Source: an uncultured Bacteroides sp.
GTDB taxonomy: Bacteria > Bacteroidota > Bacteroidia > Bacteroidales > UBA11471
Assembly: GCA_905210875.1 (NCBI GenBank)
Contig: CAJLYN010000024.1
Coordinates: forward strand, 1-16,535
Reading direction: 5' to 3'
Length of the DNA: 16,535 nt
Shown here: one piece after another, positions 1-6,932 of the stretch
Layout of the letters: every line of letters starts with the position of its first letter
How positions within the stretch are numbered: the first letter of the stretch is position 1
Translations under genes and position numbers: made by a program
Notes under the pieces: generated by a model
The model's input: only the letters and a program-made list of their open reading frames with translations
What the model was told of the DNA's origin: nothing
Database searches by the model: none

Positions 1-347
1 ATGGGCAGCAGCGGGGCAACGCCCACACCGCCTCCGCAGCATACGACCGTCCCCACTTTTTCGATGTGGGTGGCTTGTCCCAACGGACCCACGACATCGG
101 TAATGTAGTCGCCTACTTCGAGGGCACACAATTTGCGGGTGGATTTACCGACGGCTTGGATAACGAGAGTGATGGTGCCCCGTTCGGGGTCGGACGATGT
201 GATGGTCAGGGGTATGCGTTCGCCTTTTTCTCCGGTGCGGACAATGACGAAGTGTCCGGCTTTGCGGGCTTTGGCAATGAGCGGCGCTTCTACGTCGAAT
301 TTTACGACGTTGATCGAGAAATGCTCTTTGCTGACAATTTTATTCAT
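1..347 (-). CDS. FAD/NAD-binding reductase subunit, NfnA/PyrK-like (partial, runs off left edge)
   Basis: The first 115 codons of a flavoprotein of the ferredoxin-NADP reductase superfamily, the type annotated as sulfide/dihydroorotate dehydrogenase-like FAD/NAD-binding protein. The fragment holds the beta-barrel FAD domain with the flavin motif RIPLTI (residues 44-49) and reaches the glycine-rich pyridine-nucleotide motif GGGVGVAPLL (105-114). The 2Fe-2S cysteines of this family would lie in the missing C-terminal part. By family knowledge it would pair with a glutamate-synthase-small-subunit-like protein (NfnB) to form a cytoplasmic electron-bifurcating NADH:ferredoxin:NADPH oxidoreductase; that partner would be expected just off the left edge, which cannot be checked here. 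The ATG at 345-347 is chosen because an exact TAnnTTTG box lies 30 bases upstream and the protein begins as this family usually does. PyrK-like or sulfide dehydrogenase subunits are the alternatives. Confidence 0.82.
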   Translation of the reverse strand, partial: MNKIVSKEHFSINVVKFDVEAPLIAKARKAGHFVIVRTGEKGERIPLTITSSDPERGTITLVIQAVGKSTRKLCALEVGDYITDVVGPLGQATHIEKVGTVVCCGGGVGVAPLLP

Positions 348-376
348 GTGATGGGTTGCGTATTTATATTGTGATG

Positions 377-384
377 CAAAGATA
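377..384 (-). promoter_or_regulatory. Bacteroidota -7 box (TATCTTTG) for the NfnA-like gene
   Basis: Read on the minus strand this is TATCTTTG, an exact match to the Bacteroidota sigma-ABfr -7 consensus TAnnTTTG. It ends 29 bases before the ATG at 347, giving a leader of about 20 bases. No clear TTG or TTTG is seen at the -33 position, so the call rests on the -7 box and its placement. Confidence 0.6.
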
Positions 385-500
385 GGTATTTTTATGGTAA
401 AATGATATTGTTCTGTGTAAATACTCCCGCATTGCCCGCTGGAAACTTTTCACAGTTTCGTTTTTGCCTCCATCTTTTTGTGGGGAGGTACTACGCTGCG

Positions 501-2684
501 TTATTTGTTTCTGCGGCTCTGTCTGATTTTCTGCCGGCGGTGATTCCAGAGTTTCCTCCGCCGGGAGAATTTGTCGAAGAAGTCGCGCAGCGTCGTAAAG
601 GAGGAGTAGTTGCGCTGCACGTCGATGGAGAGCGGGTCGGAGGTGAAGGTGAGTTGCTCGTTCTCTTCGCCGAACTGTTCGGGGAAGAGTACAATAAAGT
701 TGTTGCCGGCAAAATAGCGGGAGAGTTGCAGGGGCAGCTTGTCAAATGCGTTGTTGTATGAGAGCGACGTGTGCCGTGCGCTGACAATGACGAGCAGGTC
801 GTCTTGCAGCACCACGCCCGTGAGGGTGAGTATGTCTTCCCAGTCGTCGAGTACTTCAAACTCGCAGTTGAGGTTGTACCGTTTCTGGTGCAGAACGTTG
901 CGCAGCGCGATGATGGTGTCGTGATGGGCGTGGAAAATGACCCGGCAGCCGATTTGCTTGCCGATGTTGGCGATGCGGTCTATCCATTTGGTGAATCCGC
1001 TCTCGTATTCGGCTTTCTCGGGTACGGCCACCACAATGCGCGTTGTCATGTTGACCGGAATGATGCACTTGGTGATGGCTACCATCTTGTGGGTGCTTTT
1101 GAGCAGGTTCTCGATTTTGGTGCCGAAGAAGCTGTCAACGATGTTGCTCTTGTGGTGCAGGCCCAGTATGACTTCGGTGATGTTCTGTTCTTTGATGGTG
1201 TGGACGATGCCGCTGGTGATGTTCGCGTCATAGCGAGAGAGACCCACGAGCTTGATGTCCGAGGCCGCAGCTATCTTGGTGGCTCGGTCGAGCAGTACCT
1301 GTCCGGCTTCGCTTGTATGGGGATGGGCCTTGTTGTCGTCGATGACGTGCATGGCATAGACGGGCTGCTGCTTGTGCGGGCCTTTGGCCAGTATGGCGAG
1401 ATTTACGAGGCTGTCGAGCGTGTAAGGGTTGGCTACGGGTATGAGAATGCGTGCCTGGCCGGTATTGTCGCGGTTCTTGTCGTTCTCGTCGGCCGGTTGC
1501 TGGGTCGCCATTTTTTTTGCCGCCCGTTCGGTGGCGAAGGAGCTGATGGTGCAGGTGACCAAAATCATGACGATGGTGCCGTTGAGAATGTTGATGTCGA
1601 ACATGCCGATGTCATATCCGATGAGGACGGCGGCCAAAGTCGCGGCCGCCTGCCCGTTGCTCAGGCCGAAAATCATGGCCCGGTCGATTTTGGTGAGCCC
1701 GAAATTCTTCTGGGTAATCCAGGCTGCCAGCCATTTGGCCACAGTGGCAATTACCGACATGACAATGGCTACAAACAAGGCGTCCCAGCCCGAGAAGATG
1801 ACCGAGGGGTCGATGAGCATACCCACGCCGATGAGAAAGTAGGGTATGAAAAGGGCGTTGCCCACAAACTCGATGCGGTTCATCAGGGGTGACACCGAAG
1901 GAATAAACCGGTTGAGAACGACTCCGGCGAAAAAGGCTCCGAGAATCGGTTCAAGACCTGCCGGCTTGGCCAGTGCCGAGGCCAGGAACACCAGTGCCAG
2001 CACGAAGATGTATTGCGAGACGTTGTCGTTGTATTTCTTGAAAAACCAGCGGGCAATGCGTGGAAATGCATAGAGGATAAAGAGGCAGTAGGCCGTCATG
2101 GAGAGAATGAGCCGCACCCAAAACCATTCGTTGATGGTGCCCGTCTGCATGCCTACGATGACTGCAAGGATGATGAGGGCTCCAACCACTGTGATGATGG
2201 TTCCCGCGATGGTGATGGTCACGGCAGGGTTGCGACCTACCCCATAACGCAACACGATGGGGTAGGCGACCAATGTGTGCGAGGCATACATGCTGGCCAG
2301 CAATATCGAGGTCATGAGGTCGAGGTGCAGCAGGTAGATGCTCGACAGGGTGCCCAGTATCATGGGGATGAGAAATGTGTGTATGCCGAAGACGATGCCG
2401 CGGGTTTTTATCTTGCGGAAGTCGTTGAGGTTCATTTCGAGTCCCACCAGAAACATGAGGTAGAGCAGCCCCACGTTGCCGAATATCTTGAAACTGCTGT
2501 CGTGGTCGAGAAAGTTGAGGCCGTGGGGGCCGAAGAGCGTTCCCGCCAGAATCATGCCGATGATGTGGGGAATGTGCAGCTTGTTGAGCAGGAGGGGAGC
2601 AAACAGGATAATGGTCAGCACGATAAAGAATATCAACACCGGGTCGGTAAACGGTAGTGTAGGTAAAAATCGGTTGAGGTCCAT
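501..2684 (-). CDS. CPA2-family cation/proton antiporter with C-terminal universal-stress-protein-like region
   Basis: A 727-residue inner-membrane transporter. Residues 1-385 hold about twelve hydrophobic segments of the Na+/H+ exchanger fold, with family signatures such as GTLFGPHGLNFL (about 48-59), LMFLVGLEMNL (76-86), LEPILGAFFAGVVLNR (244-259) and FLIGVGMLID (283-292). After a polar linker (about 390-410) comes a soluble region resembling one or two universal stress protein domains (about 411-690), ending in a very basic tail. Such proteins exchange Na+ or K+ for H+ in pH and salt homeostasis; the soluble part probably senses a nucleotide or small molecule. Oddly, the paired acidic residues expected in the unwound fifth helix read I164-T165, and the helix-10 lysine position reads Gly286, so the ion specificity or coupling is uncertain. 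The frame stays open upstream to 2855, but ATG 2684 is preferred because the -7 box at 2731-2738 lies inside that extension. Confidence 0.85.
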   Translation of the reverse strand: MDLNRFLPTLPFTDPVLIFFIVLTIILFAPLLLNKLHIPHIIGMILAGTLFGPHGLNFLDHDSSFKIFGNVGLLYLMFLVGLEMNLNDFRKIKTRGIVFGIHTFLIPMILGTLSSIYLLHLDLMTSILLASMYASHTLVAYPIVLRYGVGRNPAVTITIAGTIITVVGALIILAVIVGMQTGTINEWFWVRLILSMTAYCLFILYAFPRIARWFFKKYNDNVSQYIFVLALVFLASALAKPAGLEPILGAFFAGVVLNRFIPSVSPLMNRIEFVGNALFIPYFLIGVGMLIDPSVIFSGWDALFVAIVMSVIATVAKWLAAWITQKNFGLTKIDRAMIFGLSNGQAAATLAAVLIGYDIGMFDINILNGTIVMILVTCTISSFATERAAKKMATQQPADENDKNRDNTGQARILIPVANPYTLDSLVNLAILAKGPHKQQPVYAMHVIDDNKAHPHTSEAGQVLLDRATKIAAASDIKLVGLSRYDANITSGIVHTIKEQNITEVILGLHHKSNIVDSFFGTKIENLLKSTHKMVAITKCIIPVNMTTRIVVAVPEKAEYESGFTKWIDRIANIGKQIGCRVIFHAHHDTIIALRNVLHQKRYNLNCEFEVLDDWEDILTLTGVVLQDDLLVIVSARHTSLSYNNAFDKLPLQLSRYFAGNNFIVLFPEQFGEENEQLTFTSDPLSIDVQRNYSSFTTLRDFFDKFSRRRKLWNHRRQKIRQSRRNK

Positions 2685-2730
2685 AATTTCTGAATGAGTG
2701 TGTGGTAATTTCGGCGCGAAATTGAGTATA

Positions 2731-2738
2731 CAAAAGTA
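2731..2738 (-). promoter_or_regulatory. Bacteroidota -7 box (TACTTTTG) for the antiporter gene
   Basis: The minus strand reads TACTTTTG, an exact TAnnTTTG match, 46 bases before the ATG at 2684. This gives a leader of about 40 bases and argues against a longer protein starting further upstream. No -33 TTG is present at the usual distance. Confidence 0.6.
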
Positions 2739-2816
2739 AAAAAAAAGACGATAGGAATCGCCTTTATCGAAGAAAATTATACAGAAAAACGCCGTTTCTG
2801 ATAAAAAAATAGACGT

Positions 2817-2851
2817 TTGAGCAAGAAATATAAGATAAAACGTTAATTTTG
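2817..2851 (+). promoter_or_regulatory. Promoter of asd: -7 box TAATTTTG, possible -33 TTG
   Basis: An exact TAnnTTTG box lies at 2844-2851. A TTTG at 2816-2819 could serve as the -33 element, but the 24-base gap is longer than the 20 bases seen at the rpsL promoter in this window. Transcription would begin near 2858, leaving a leader of about 74 bases that contains the inverted repeats at 2862-2905. Confidence 0.6.
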
Positions 2852-2861
2852 CCAAGTTTTT

Positions 2862-2905
2862 GGGTCGAAATAAGGTCGGTTGTAGCCTCGACCCTCAGGA
2901 ACCGA
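2862..2905 (+). promoter_or_regulatory. Structured asd leader: two interlocking inverted repeats (pseudoknot-like)
   Basis: GGGTCGA (2862-2868) is perfectly complementary to TCGACCC (2888-2894), and TCGGTT (2876-2881) to AACCGA (2900-2905). The arms interlock (first-second-first-second), which is the topology of an H-type pseudoknot or of two mutually exclusive hairpins. A third option pairs GGTCG (2874-2878) with CGACC (2889-2893), so the same 3' arm has two possible partners. The structure lies between the predicted start of transcription and the ATG at 2932. A regulatory role is inference; no known riboswitch class was recognised. Confidence 0.4.
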
Positions 2906-2931
2906 TTATCGAATCATCTATTATAAAGAAC

Positions 2932-3939
2932 ATGAAAGTAGCCATTGTCGGAGCAAGTGGAGCCGTAGGACAGGAGTTCCTGCGGGTTCTTTCCGAGAGA
3001 AATTTCCCGATTGACGAATTGCTTTTGTTCGGTTCGTCTCGTAGTGCCGGAACGTCGTATAACTTCCGGGGTAAAGACATTGTCGTGAAAGAGTTGAAGC
3101 ACAACGACGATTTCAAGGGCGTTGATATCGCCTTTACGTCGGCCGGAGCGGGAACCTCGAAAGAGTTTGAGAAGACCATTACCAAGTATGGCGCTGTCAT
3201 GATTGACAATTCCAGCGCGTTCCGTATGGACGATGATGTGCCTTTGGTTGTGCCCGAAGTCAACGGTCCCGATGCCAAGGTGCGTCCCCGTGGCGTGATT
3301 GCCAACCCCAACTGCACCACCATTCAGATGGTTGTGGCTTTGCAGGCCATCGAACGCCTCTCGCACATCAAGTCGGTGCATGTGGCCACTTACCAGGCTG
3401 CCAGTGGCGCCGGTGCCGCAGCCATGGCCGAACTCGTACACCAGTATGAGGAGTTGATGAAGGGTGAGACTCCCACGATTCAGAAATTCTACTACCAGCT
3501 GGCCTACAACGTGATACCTCAGGTCGATGTCTTTACCGACAATCTCTATACCAAAGAGGAGATGAAGATGTTTAACGAGACCCGCAAGATTATGCACTCC
3601 GATGTGAAAGTGAGTGCCATGTGTGTGCGCGTGCCGGTGATGCGGGCTCACTCCGAGGCTATCTGGATAGAGACCGAACGCCCTGTGTCGGTCGAAGAGG
3701 CCCGCGAAGCCTTTGCCAAGGCCGATGGCGTTGTGCTGATGGACGATCCGGCCAACCGTGTGTACCCCATGCCTCTCGACATCGCCGGGAAAGACCCTGT
3801 CTATGTGGGTCGCATACGCAAAGACCTCTCCAATCCCAACGGGCTTACCTTCTGGGCTGTGAGCGACCAGATAAAGAAAGGTGCGGCTCTGAATGCCGTG
3901 CAGATTGCCGAATATTTGATACGTGAAAATGCATTGTAG
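2932..3939 (+). CDS. asd: Aspartate-semialdehyde dehydrogenase
   Basis: A 335-residue cytoplasmic enzyme that reduces beta-aspartyl phosphate to aspartate-4-semialdehyde with NADPH, at the branch leading to lysine/diaminopimelate, threonine and methionine. The N-terminus carries the nucleotide-binding motif [11 protein letters not shown] (7-17). The active-site cysteine is Cys128 in ANPNCTT, followed by the conserved TYQAASGAG segment (153-161), and the catalytic His240 lies in [11 protein letters not shown]. Length and all key residues are normal for the bacterial family. An in-frame extension reaches TTG 2860, but [10 protein letters not shown] is the family's usual start and the earlier codons lie in the leader. 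The gene stands alone after its own promoter; a hairpin about 50 bases past the stop probably ends its transcript. Confidence 0.96.
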   Translation: MKVAIVGASGAVGQEFLRVLSERNFPIDELLLFGSSRSAGTSYNFRGKDIVVKELKHNDDFKGVDIAFTSAGAGTSKEFEKTITKYGAVMIDNSSAFRMDDDVPLVVPEVNGPDAKVRPRGVIANPNCTTIQMVVALQAIERLSHIKSVHVATYQAASGAGAAAMAELVHQYEELMKGETPTIQKFYYQLAYNVIPQVDVFTDNLYTKEEMKMFNETRKIMHSDVKVSAMCVRVPVMRAHSEAIWIETERPVSVEEAREAFAKADGVVLMDDPANRVYPMPLDIAGKDPVYVGRIRKDLSNPNGLTFWAVSDQIKKGAALNAVQIAEYLIRENAL

Positions 3940-3953
3940 GATTCTTCGCTTCC

Positions 3954-3987
3954 TTGTTTTAAGTATCCTGTTTTTTCCCTATATTTG
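3954..3987 (+). promoter_or_regulatory. Promoter of the C26-M19 fusion gene: -7 box TATATTTG
   Basis: TATATTTG at 3980-3987 matches TAnnTTTG exactly, with a TTG at 3954-3956 (gap 23 bases). Transcription would begin around 3993, inside the hairpin at 3988-4013, which makes the site odd but still plausible. If real, it excludes the start codons at 3923 and 3929 and supports ATG 4040. Confidence 0.5.
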
Positions 3988-4013
3988 CGAGGCGGCCTCA
4001 CAGAGCCGCCTCG
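3988..4013 (+). terminator. Hairpin after asd (probable terminator)
   Basis: CGAGGCGGC (3988-3996) pairs perfectly with GCCGCCTCG (4005-4013): nine base pairs, eight-base loop, followed by a short GTTTCG. It lies 49 bases after the asd stop. The T run is weak, so a 5' stabilising hairpin on the downstream transcript is an alternative. If the upstream start of the next gene were used, this hairpin would lie inside its coding sequence. Confidence 0.55.
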
Positions 4014-4039
4014 TTTCGTATCGGATATCTCAATGTGAA

Positions 4040-5824
4040 ATGAACGCCTCTCTCTTTGCCGATGATCGCCTCACTGCACCGCTCTCGGCACTCTTTCTCG
4101 AAATAGACAACCGTTGCGGTTATGCCGGCAAACCCGTTATCGGCATAATCTCCAATCATCGGGCTGCCGAGTCTCTTACCTGCATTGCCGACCCCTATGT
4201 CGAAGCCGTGCGCCGGGCCGGTGGGGCACCGCTGCTCCTGCCGGTGTGTCCCGACACGGCGGTGTTGGAGCGCCTTGTCGACCGCATTGACGGGCTGTTG
4301 CTCACCGGTGGCGGTGATTTTTCCGAGGCGGGGATGGGCGAAGCCCTCTCTCCGCTGGCCGACGCTACCGATGCCGTGAGGGACCGCACCGAGTTTACCC
4401 TCTTGCGACTGGCCTTGCGACGACAGTTGCCTGTCTTCGGTATTTGCCGCGGACATCAGCTGCTCAATCTGGCTCTGGGAGGAACGCTCTATCAGGACCT
4501 TCCTTCGGAATATTCTGCCGAGGTGTTGCCTCACTCGCAGGAGAACGACAAGCGTCGACCCTCGCACGAAGTCGACTTGGACGAGACCTCCCGCCTTGCC
4601 CGTCTGTTGGGGAAAAAACGGTTGGCCGTCAATTCGCTCCATCACCAGGCAGTGTGCCAGACGGCACCCTCGTTGCGGACTGTGGCCTCCTCGCCCGACG
4701 GTGTCAATGAGGCGGTCGAGAGTCCCTGTTATCCCGTTTACGGCGTGCAGTGGCACCCCGAGCAACTGTTGGCCGGCGGCGATGATACCATGCTGCCACT
4801 GTTTACATACCTTGTCGACGAGGCCCGTCTCTACCGCAAGGCCCGTGATTTCCACCGTGCGCATCTCACGCTCGACTCGCACTGCGATACTCCTATGTTT
4901 TTTCCTGAGAAAATCGATATCGGACGCCGCGATGCCCGGCTAAAAGTAGACCTCTCCAAGATGGAAGATGGTGGTCTCGATGCCGTCTGCATGGTGGCCT
5001 ACATACCCCAGGGTGCGCGCGATGAGGCTGGCTTGGCTGCCGCCGAAGAAAAGGCCGGGTCGATTCTCTCGGAGTTGCAGGCGCAGTTGGTCCGTTGGCG
5101 CGGGCGTGTGCGTCAGGTGCGAACCCCCGACGATGTTGTGGCGGCTAAACGAGCGGGCGAAAAAGCCGTTTTCATGGGCATTGAGAATGGATATGCCGTC
5201 GGGCGAGATCTCTCTCTCATTAATCATTACAGAGAGATGGGTGTCGTGTATATGACTCTTTGCCACAACGGCGACAATGATATCTGCGACTCGGCCAAGG
5301 GGGCAGGTGAACACGACGGACTGAGTGCTTTCGGTCGCGAGGTCGTGCGCGAAATGAATCGCGTGGGCATGATGGTCGACCTGGCTCATGCCTCCGAAAA
5401 GAGTTTCTACGACGTGTTGGCGTGCAGCGCAGTGCCGGTGGTTTCGACCCACTCTTCGTGCCGGGCTCTGTGTGACCATCCGCGCAATCTTACCGACGAC
5501 CAGATACGGGCGTTGGCAGCCCGCGGCGGCGTGGTGCAGATATGTCTGTATGAATATTTCCTGGCACGAGGCAAAGAGCCTTCGGTCGATGACATTGTGG
5601 CCCATATCGACCACGTTGTGCAATTGGTGGGGGGCGATTATGTAGGTATCGGTTCCGACTTTGACGGCGGTGGTGGTATTCCGGGCTGTGAGGCGGCCGA
5701 TGAACTGATAAACATCACCAAGGCTCTCCTGCGGCGAGGGTATACCCCCGAAATGCTCGAAAAAATATGGGGAGGAAATTTTTTACGAGTGATGCGCGAA
5801 GTGCAAGGAAAAGCAACAATATAG
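4040..5824 (+). CDS. Fusion enzyme: gamma-glutamyl hydrolase (peptidase C26) plus dipeptidase (peptidase M19)
   Basis: A 594-residue protein joining two complete enzymes. Residues about 31-262 are a class I glutamine-amidotransferase-like domain of the gamma-glutamyl-GABA hydrolase (PuuD) type, with GLLLTGGGDF, the nucleophile Cys136 in FGICRGHQ, and His239/Glu241 in QWHPEQ. Residues about 272-585 are an M19 renal-dipeptidase-like metalloenzyme with the metal and active-site residues His281 and Asp283 (DSHCDT), Glu382 (GIENG), His450 (DLAHAS), His471 (STHSS) and Asp540 (GSDFDG). Both active sites look intact. One would cleave gamma-glutamyl amide bonds, the other dipeptides such as Cys-Gly. 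The start is uncertain: the frame opens at GTG 3923/ATG 3929, overlapping asd, and those codons would encode a signal-peptide-like stretch. But that stretch has unlike codon use and contains a promoter box and a hairpin, so ATG 4040 and a cytoplasmic protein are preferred. Confidence 0.88.
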   Translation: MNASLFADDRLTAPLSALFLEIDNRCGYAGKPVIGIISNHRAAESLTCIADPYVEAVRRAGGAPLLLPVCPDTAVLERLVDRIDGLLLTGGGDFSEAGMGEALSPLADATDAVRDRTEFTLLRLALRRQLPVFGICRGHQLLNLALGGTLYQDLPSEYSAEVLPHSQENDKRRPSHEVDLDETSRLARLLGKKRLAVNSLHHQAVCQTAPSLRTVASSPDGVNEAVESPCYPVYGVQWHPEQLLAGGDDTMLPLFTYLVDEARLYRKARDFHRAHLTLDSHCDTPMFFPEKIDIGRRDARLKVDLSKMEDGGLDAVCMVAYIPQGARDEAGLAAAEEKAGSILSELQAQLVRWRGRVRQVRTPDDVVAAKRAGEKAVFMGIENGYAVGRDLSLINHYREMGVVYMTLCHNGDNDICDSAKGAGEHDGLSAFGREVVREMNRVGMMVDLAHASEKSFYDVLACSAVPVVSTHSSCRALCDHPRNLTDDQIRALAARGGVVQICLYEYFLARGKEPSVDDIVAHIDHVVQLVGGDYVGIGSDFDGGGGIPGCEAADELINITKALLRRGYTPEMLEKIWGGNFLRVMREVQGKATI

Positions 5825-5878
5825 TATTAAAAAGTGTAAATATAAAAAACTCCGGTTAGATTTTTACCGAAAATCATT

Positions 5879-5886
5879 TACCTTTG
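5879..5886 (+). promoter_or_regulatory. -7 box TACCTTTG for the glutaminyl cyclase gene; decides its start
   Basis: TACCTTTG is an exact TAnnTTTG match, with an imperfect TTAG at 5856-5859 nineteen bases upstream. It overlaps the alternative TTG start codon at 5884, so transcripts made here could only use the GTG at 5911, about 18 bases after the predicted start of transcription. Confidence 0.6.
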
Positions 5887-5910
5887 GAAATCAAAAAGCC
5901 TGATGCTGCC

Positions 5911-6915
5911 GTGAAAAGTCGCCGATACTCATTTGTCTATACTTGTCTCTGGCTGGGCGGTTTAGTTGTCGTTTTATTGACAGCTTGTCGCCGCACCGCT
6001 TCTTCTGCCTCGGATACGGCATCGGCTCCTGCGCCTGCAGTGCAAGTCCCCGATTTTAATGCCGACTCGGCATTTGTCTACATCGAACGCCAGGTGGCCT
6101 TCGGCCCCCGTGTACCCAATACCGAGGCACATCGCCGTACGGCGGCCTATCTGGCCGACGAGTTGCGTCGTCATGGTGCACAGGTTATCTCTCAGGATTT
6201 TCGGGTGCGGGCCTACGACGGCACAACGCTCAATGCCTGCAATATCATAGCCTCCTATGCCCCTGAAAACAAAGACCGGGTGCTGCTTTTTGCCCACTGG
6301 GATACCCGCCCTTATGCCGATAACGACCCCGATTTCAAAAATCATCGCACACCCATTGATGGAGCCAACGACGGCGCCAGCGGTGTAGCCGTGCTGCTCG
6401 AAACGGCCCGACAGATACATGCCTGCTCGCCTCGTGTGGGTATCGATATCATCTTTTTTGATGTCGAAGATTACGGCCAGCCCTATTTTGCCCGTCAGCC
6501 CGAAGAGGGCGACACCTGGGCTCTCGGCTCGCAGTATTGGGCGCGTCGGCCCCATAATCCCGCCTATCGGGCGCGATATGGAATATTACTCGATATGGTA
6601 GGTGGAAAAAACAGTCGCTTCATGCGTGAAGGAGTGTCGATGCAGCAGGCTCCCGGAGTGGTCGATAAAGTGTGGAAAGCAGCCCATGCATTGGGGTATG
6701 GCGACTATTTTGTAGACGAGAGAGGCGGTTATATCAACGACGATCATGTATATGTGGGACGGCGTGTGCCCAGCATCGACATTATTGCATACGATGAGAC
6801 CGACGGTGGGTTTGTGCCGCAGTGGCACACGCTCGACGATACGGTCGAGAATATCGATAAAGGTACCCTCAAAGCTGTGGGTCAGACCCTCTTGTGGGTA
6901 ATATATAATGAATAA
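5911..6915 (+). CDS. Glutaminyl-peptide cyclotransferase (glutaminyl cyclase, M28 fold), lipoprotein
   Basis: A 334-residue exported enzyme from GTG 5911. The N-terminus is a lipoprotein signal peptide: basic KSRR, a hydrophobic core, and lipobox LTAC with Cys26 as the lipidated residue. The body is a zinc-dependent M28 fold. Comparison with animal-type glutaminyl cyclases places the zinc ligands at Asp154 (GANDGASG), Asp187 (in DVEDYG) and His306 (QWHTLDD), the general acid/base at Glu186, the further catalytic Asp228 (LLDMVGG), and the substrate-pocket Trp305. The WHT-DD signature and the E-D pair favour glutaminyl cyclase over an aminopeptidase. Such enzymes turn N-terminal glutamine into pyroglutamate; in Bacteroidota this is linked to exported proteins whose mature N-terminus is Gln. 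Action in the periplasm is inferred. The next gene, sufE, begins 17 bases after its stop. Confidence 0.86.
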   Translation: MKSRRYSFVYTCLWLGGLVVVLLTACRRTASSASDTASAPAPAVQVPDFNADSAFVYIERQVAFGPRVPNTEAHRRTAAYLADELRRHGAQVISQDFRVRAYDGTTLNACNIIASYAPENKDRVLLFAHWDTRPYADNDPDFKNHRTPIDGANDGASGVAVLLETARQIHACSPRVGIDIIFFDVEDYGQPYFARQPEEGDTWALGSQYWARRPHNPAYRARYGILLDMVGGKNSRFMREGVSMQQAPGVVDKVWKAAHALGYGDYFVDERGGYINDDHVYVGRRVPSIDIIAYDETDGGFVPQWHTLDDTVENIDKGTLKAVGQTLLWVIYNE

Positions 6916-6918
6916 AAA

Positions 6919-6926
6919 TATATTTG
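6919..6926 (+). promoter_or_regulatory. -7 box TATATTTG immediately before sufE
   Basis: TATATTTG is an exact TAnnTTTG match, ending six bases before the sufE ATG at 6933. A TTG lies at 6892-6894 (gap 24). If used, transcription would begin almost at the start codon and give a nearly leaderless mRNA. It may equally be chance in an AT-rich 17-base spacer, with sufE read from upstream. Confidence 0.35.
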
Positions 6927-6932
6927 TAGAAA

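Larger units (their letters stand above)
2685..2931. promoter_or_regulatory. Divergent promoter region between the antiporter and asd
   Basis: A 247-base AT-rich spacer serving two divergent genes. It holds a minus-strand -7 box (2731-2738) for the antiporter, a plus-strand -7 box (2844-2851) for asd, and a structured asd leader (2862-2905). The part from about 2739 to 2815 shows A and T runs but no motif I can name. Confidence 0.7.

Noticed and set aside
442..488. Small inverted repeats (GAAAC/GTTTC at 442-459, CCTCC/GGAGG at 467-488) after the antiporter stop
   Set aside because: Stems are only five base pairs; the T run after the first lies on the plus strand, where no gene ends, so neither is a convincing terminator for the minus-strand antiporter.
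771..2657. Long plus-strand frames (373 and 214 codons) opposite the antiporter
   Set aside because: The antiporter on the minus strand has clear membrane segments and motifs; these frames give aspartate/histidine-rich nonsense.
2685..2855. 57-residue N-terminal extension of the antiporter
   Set aside because: It runs through the antiporter's own -7 box and an AT-rich spacer; the family start fits ATG 2684.
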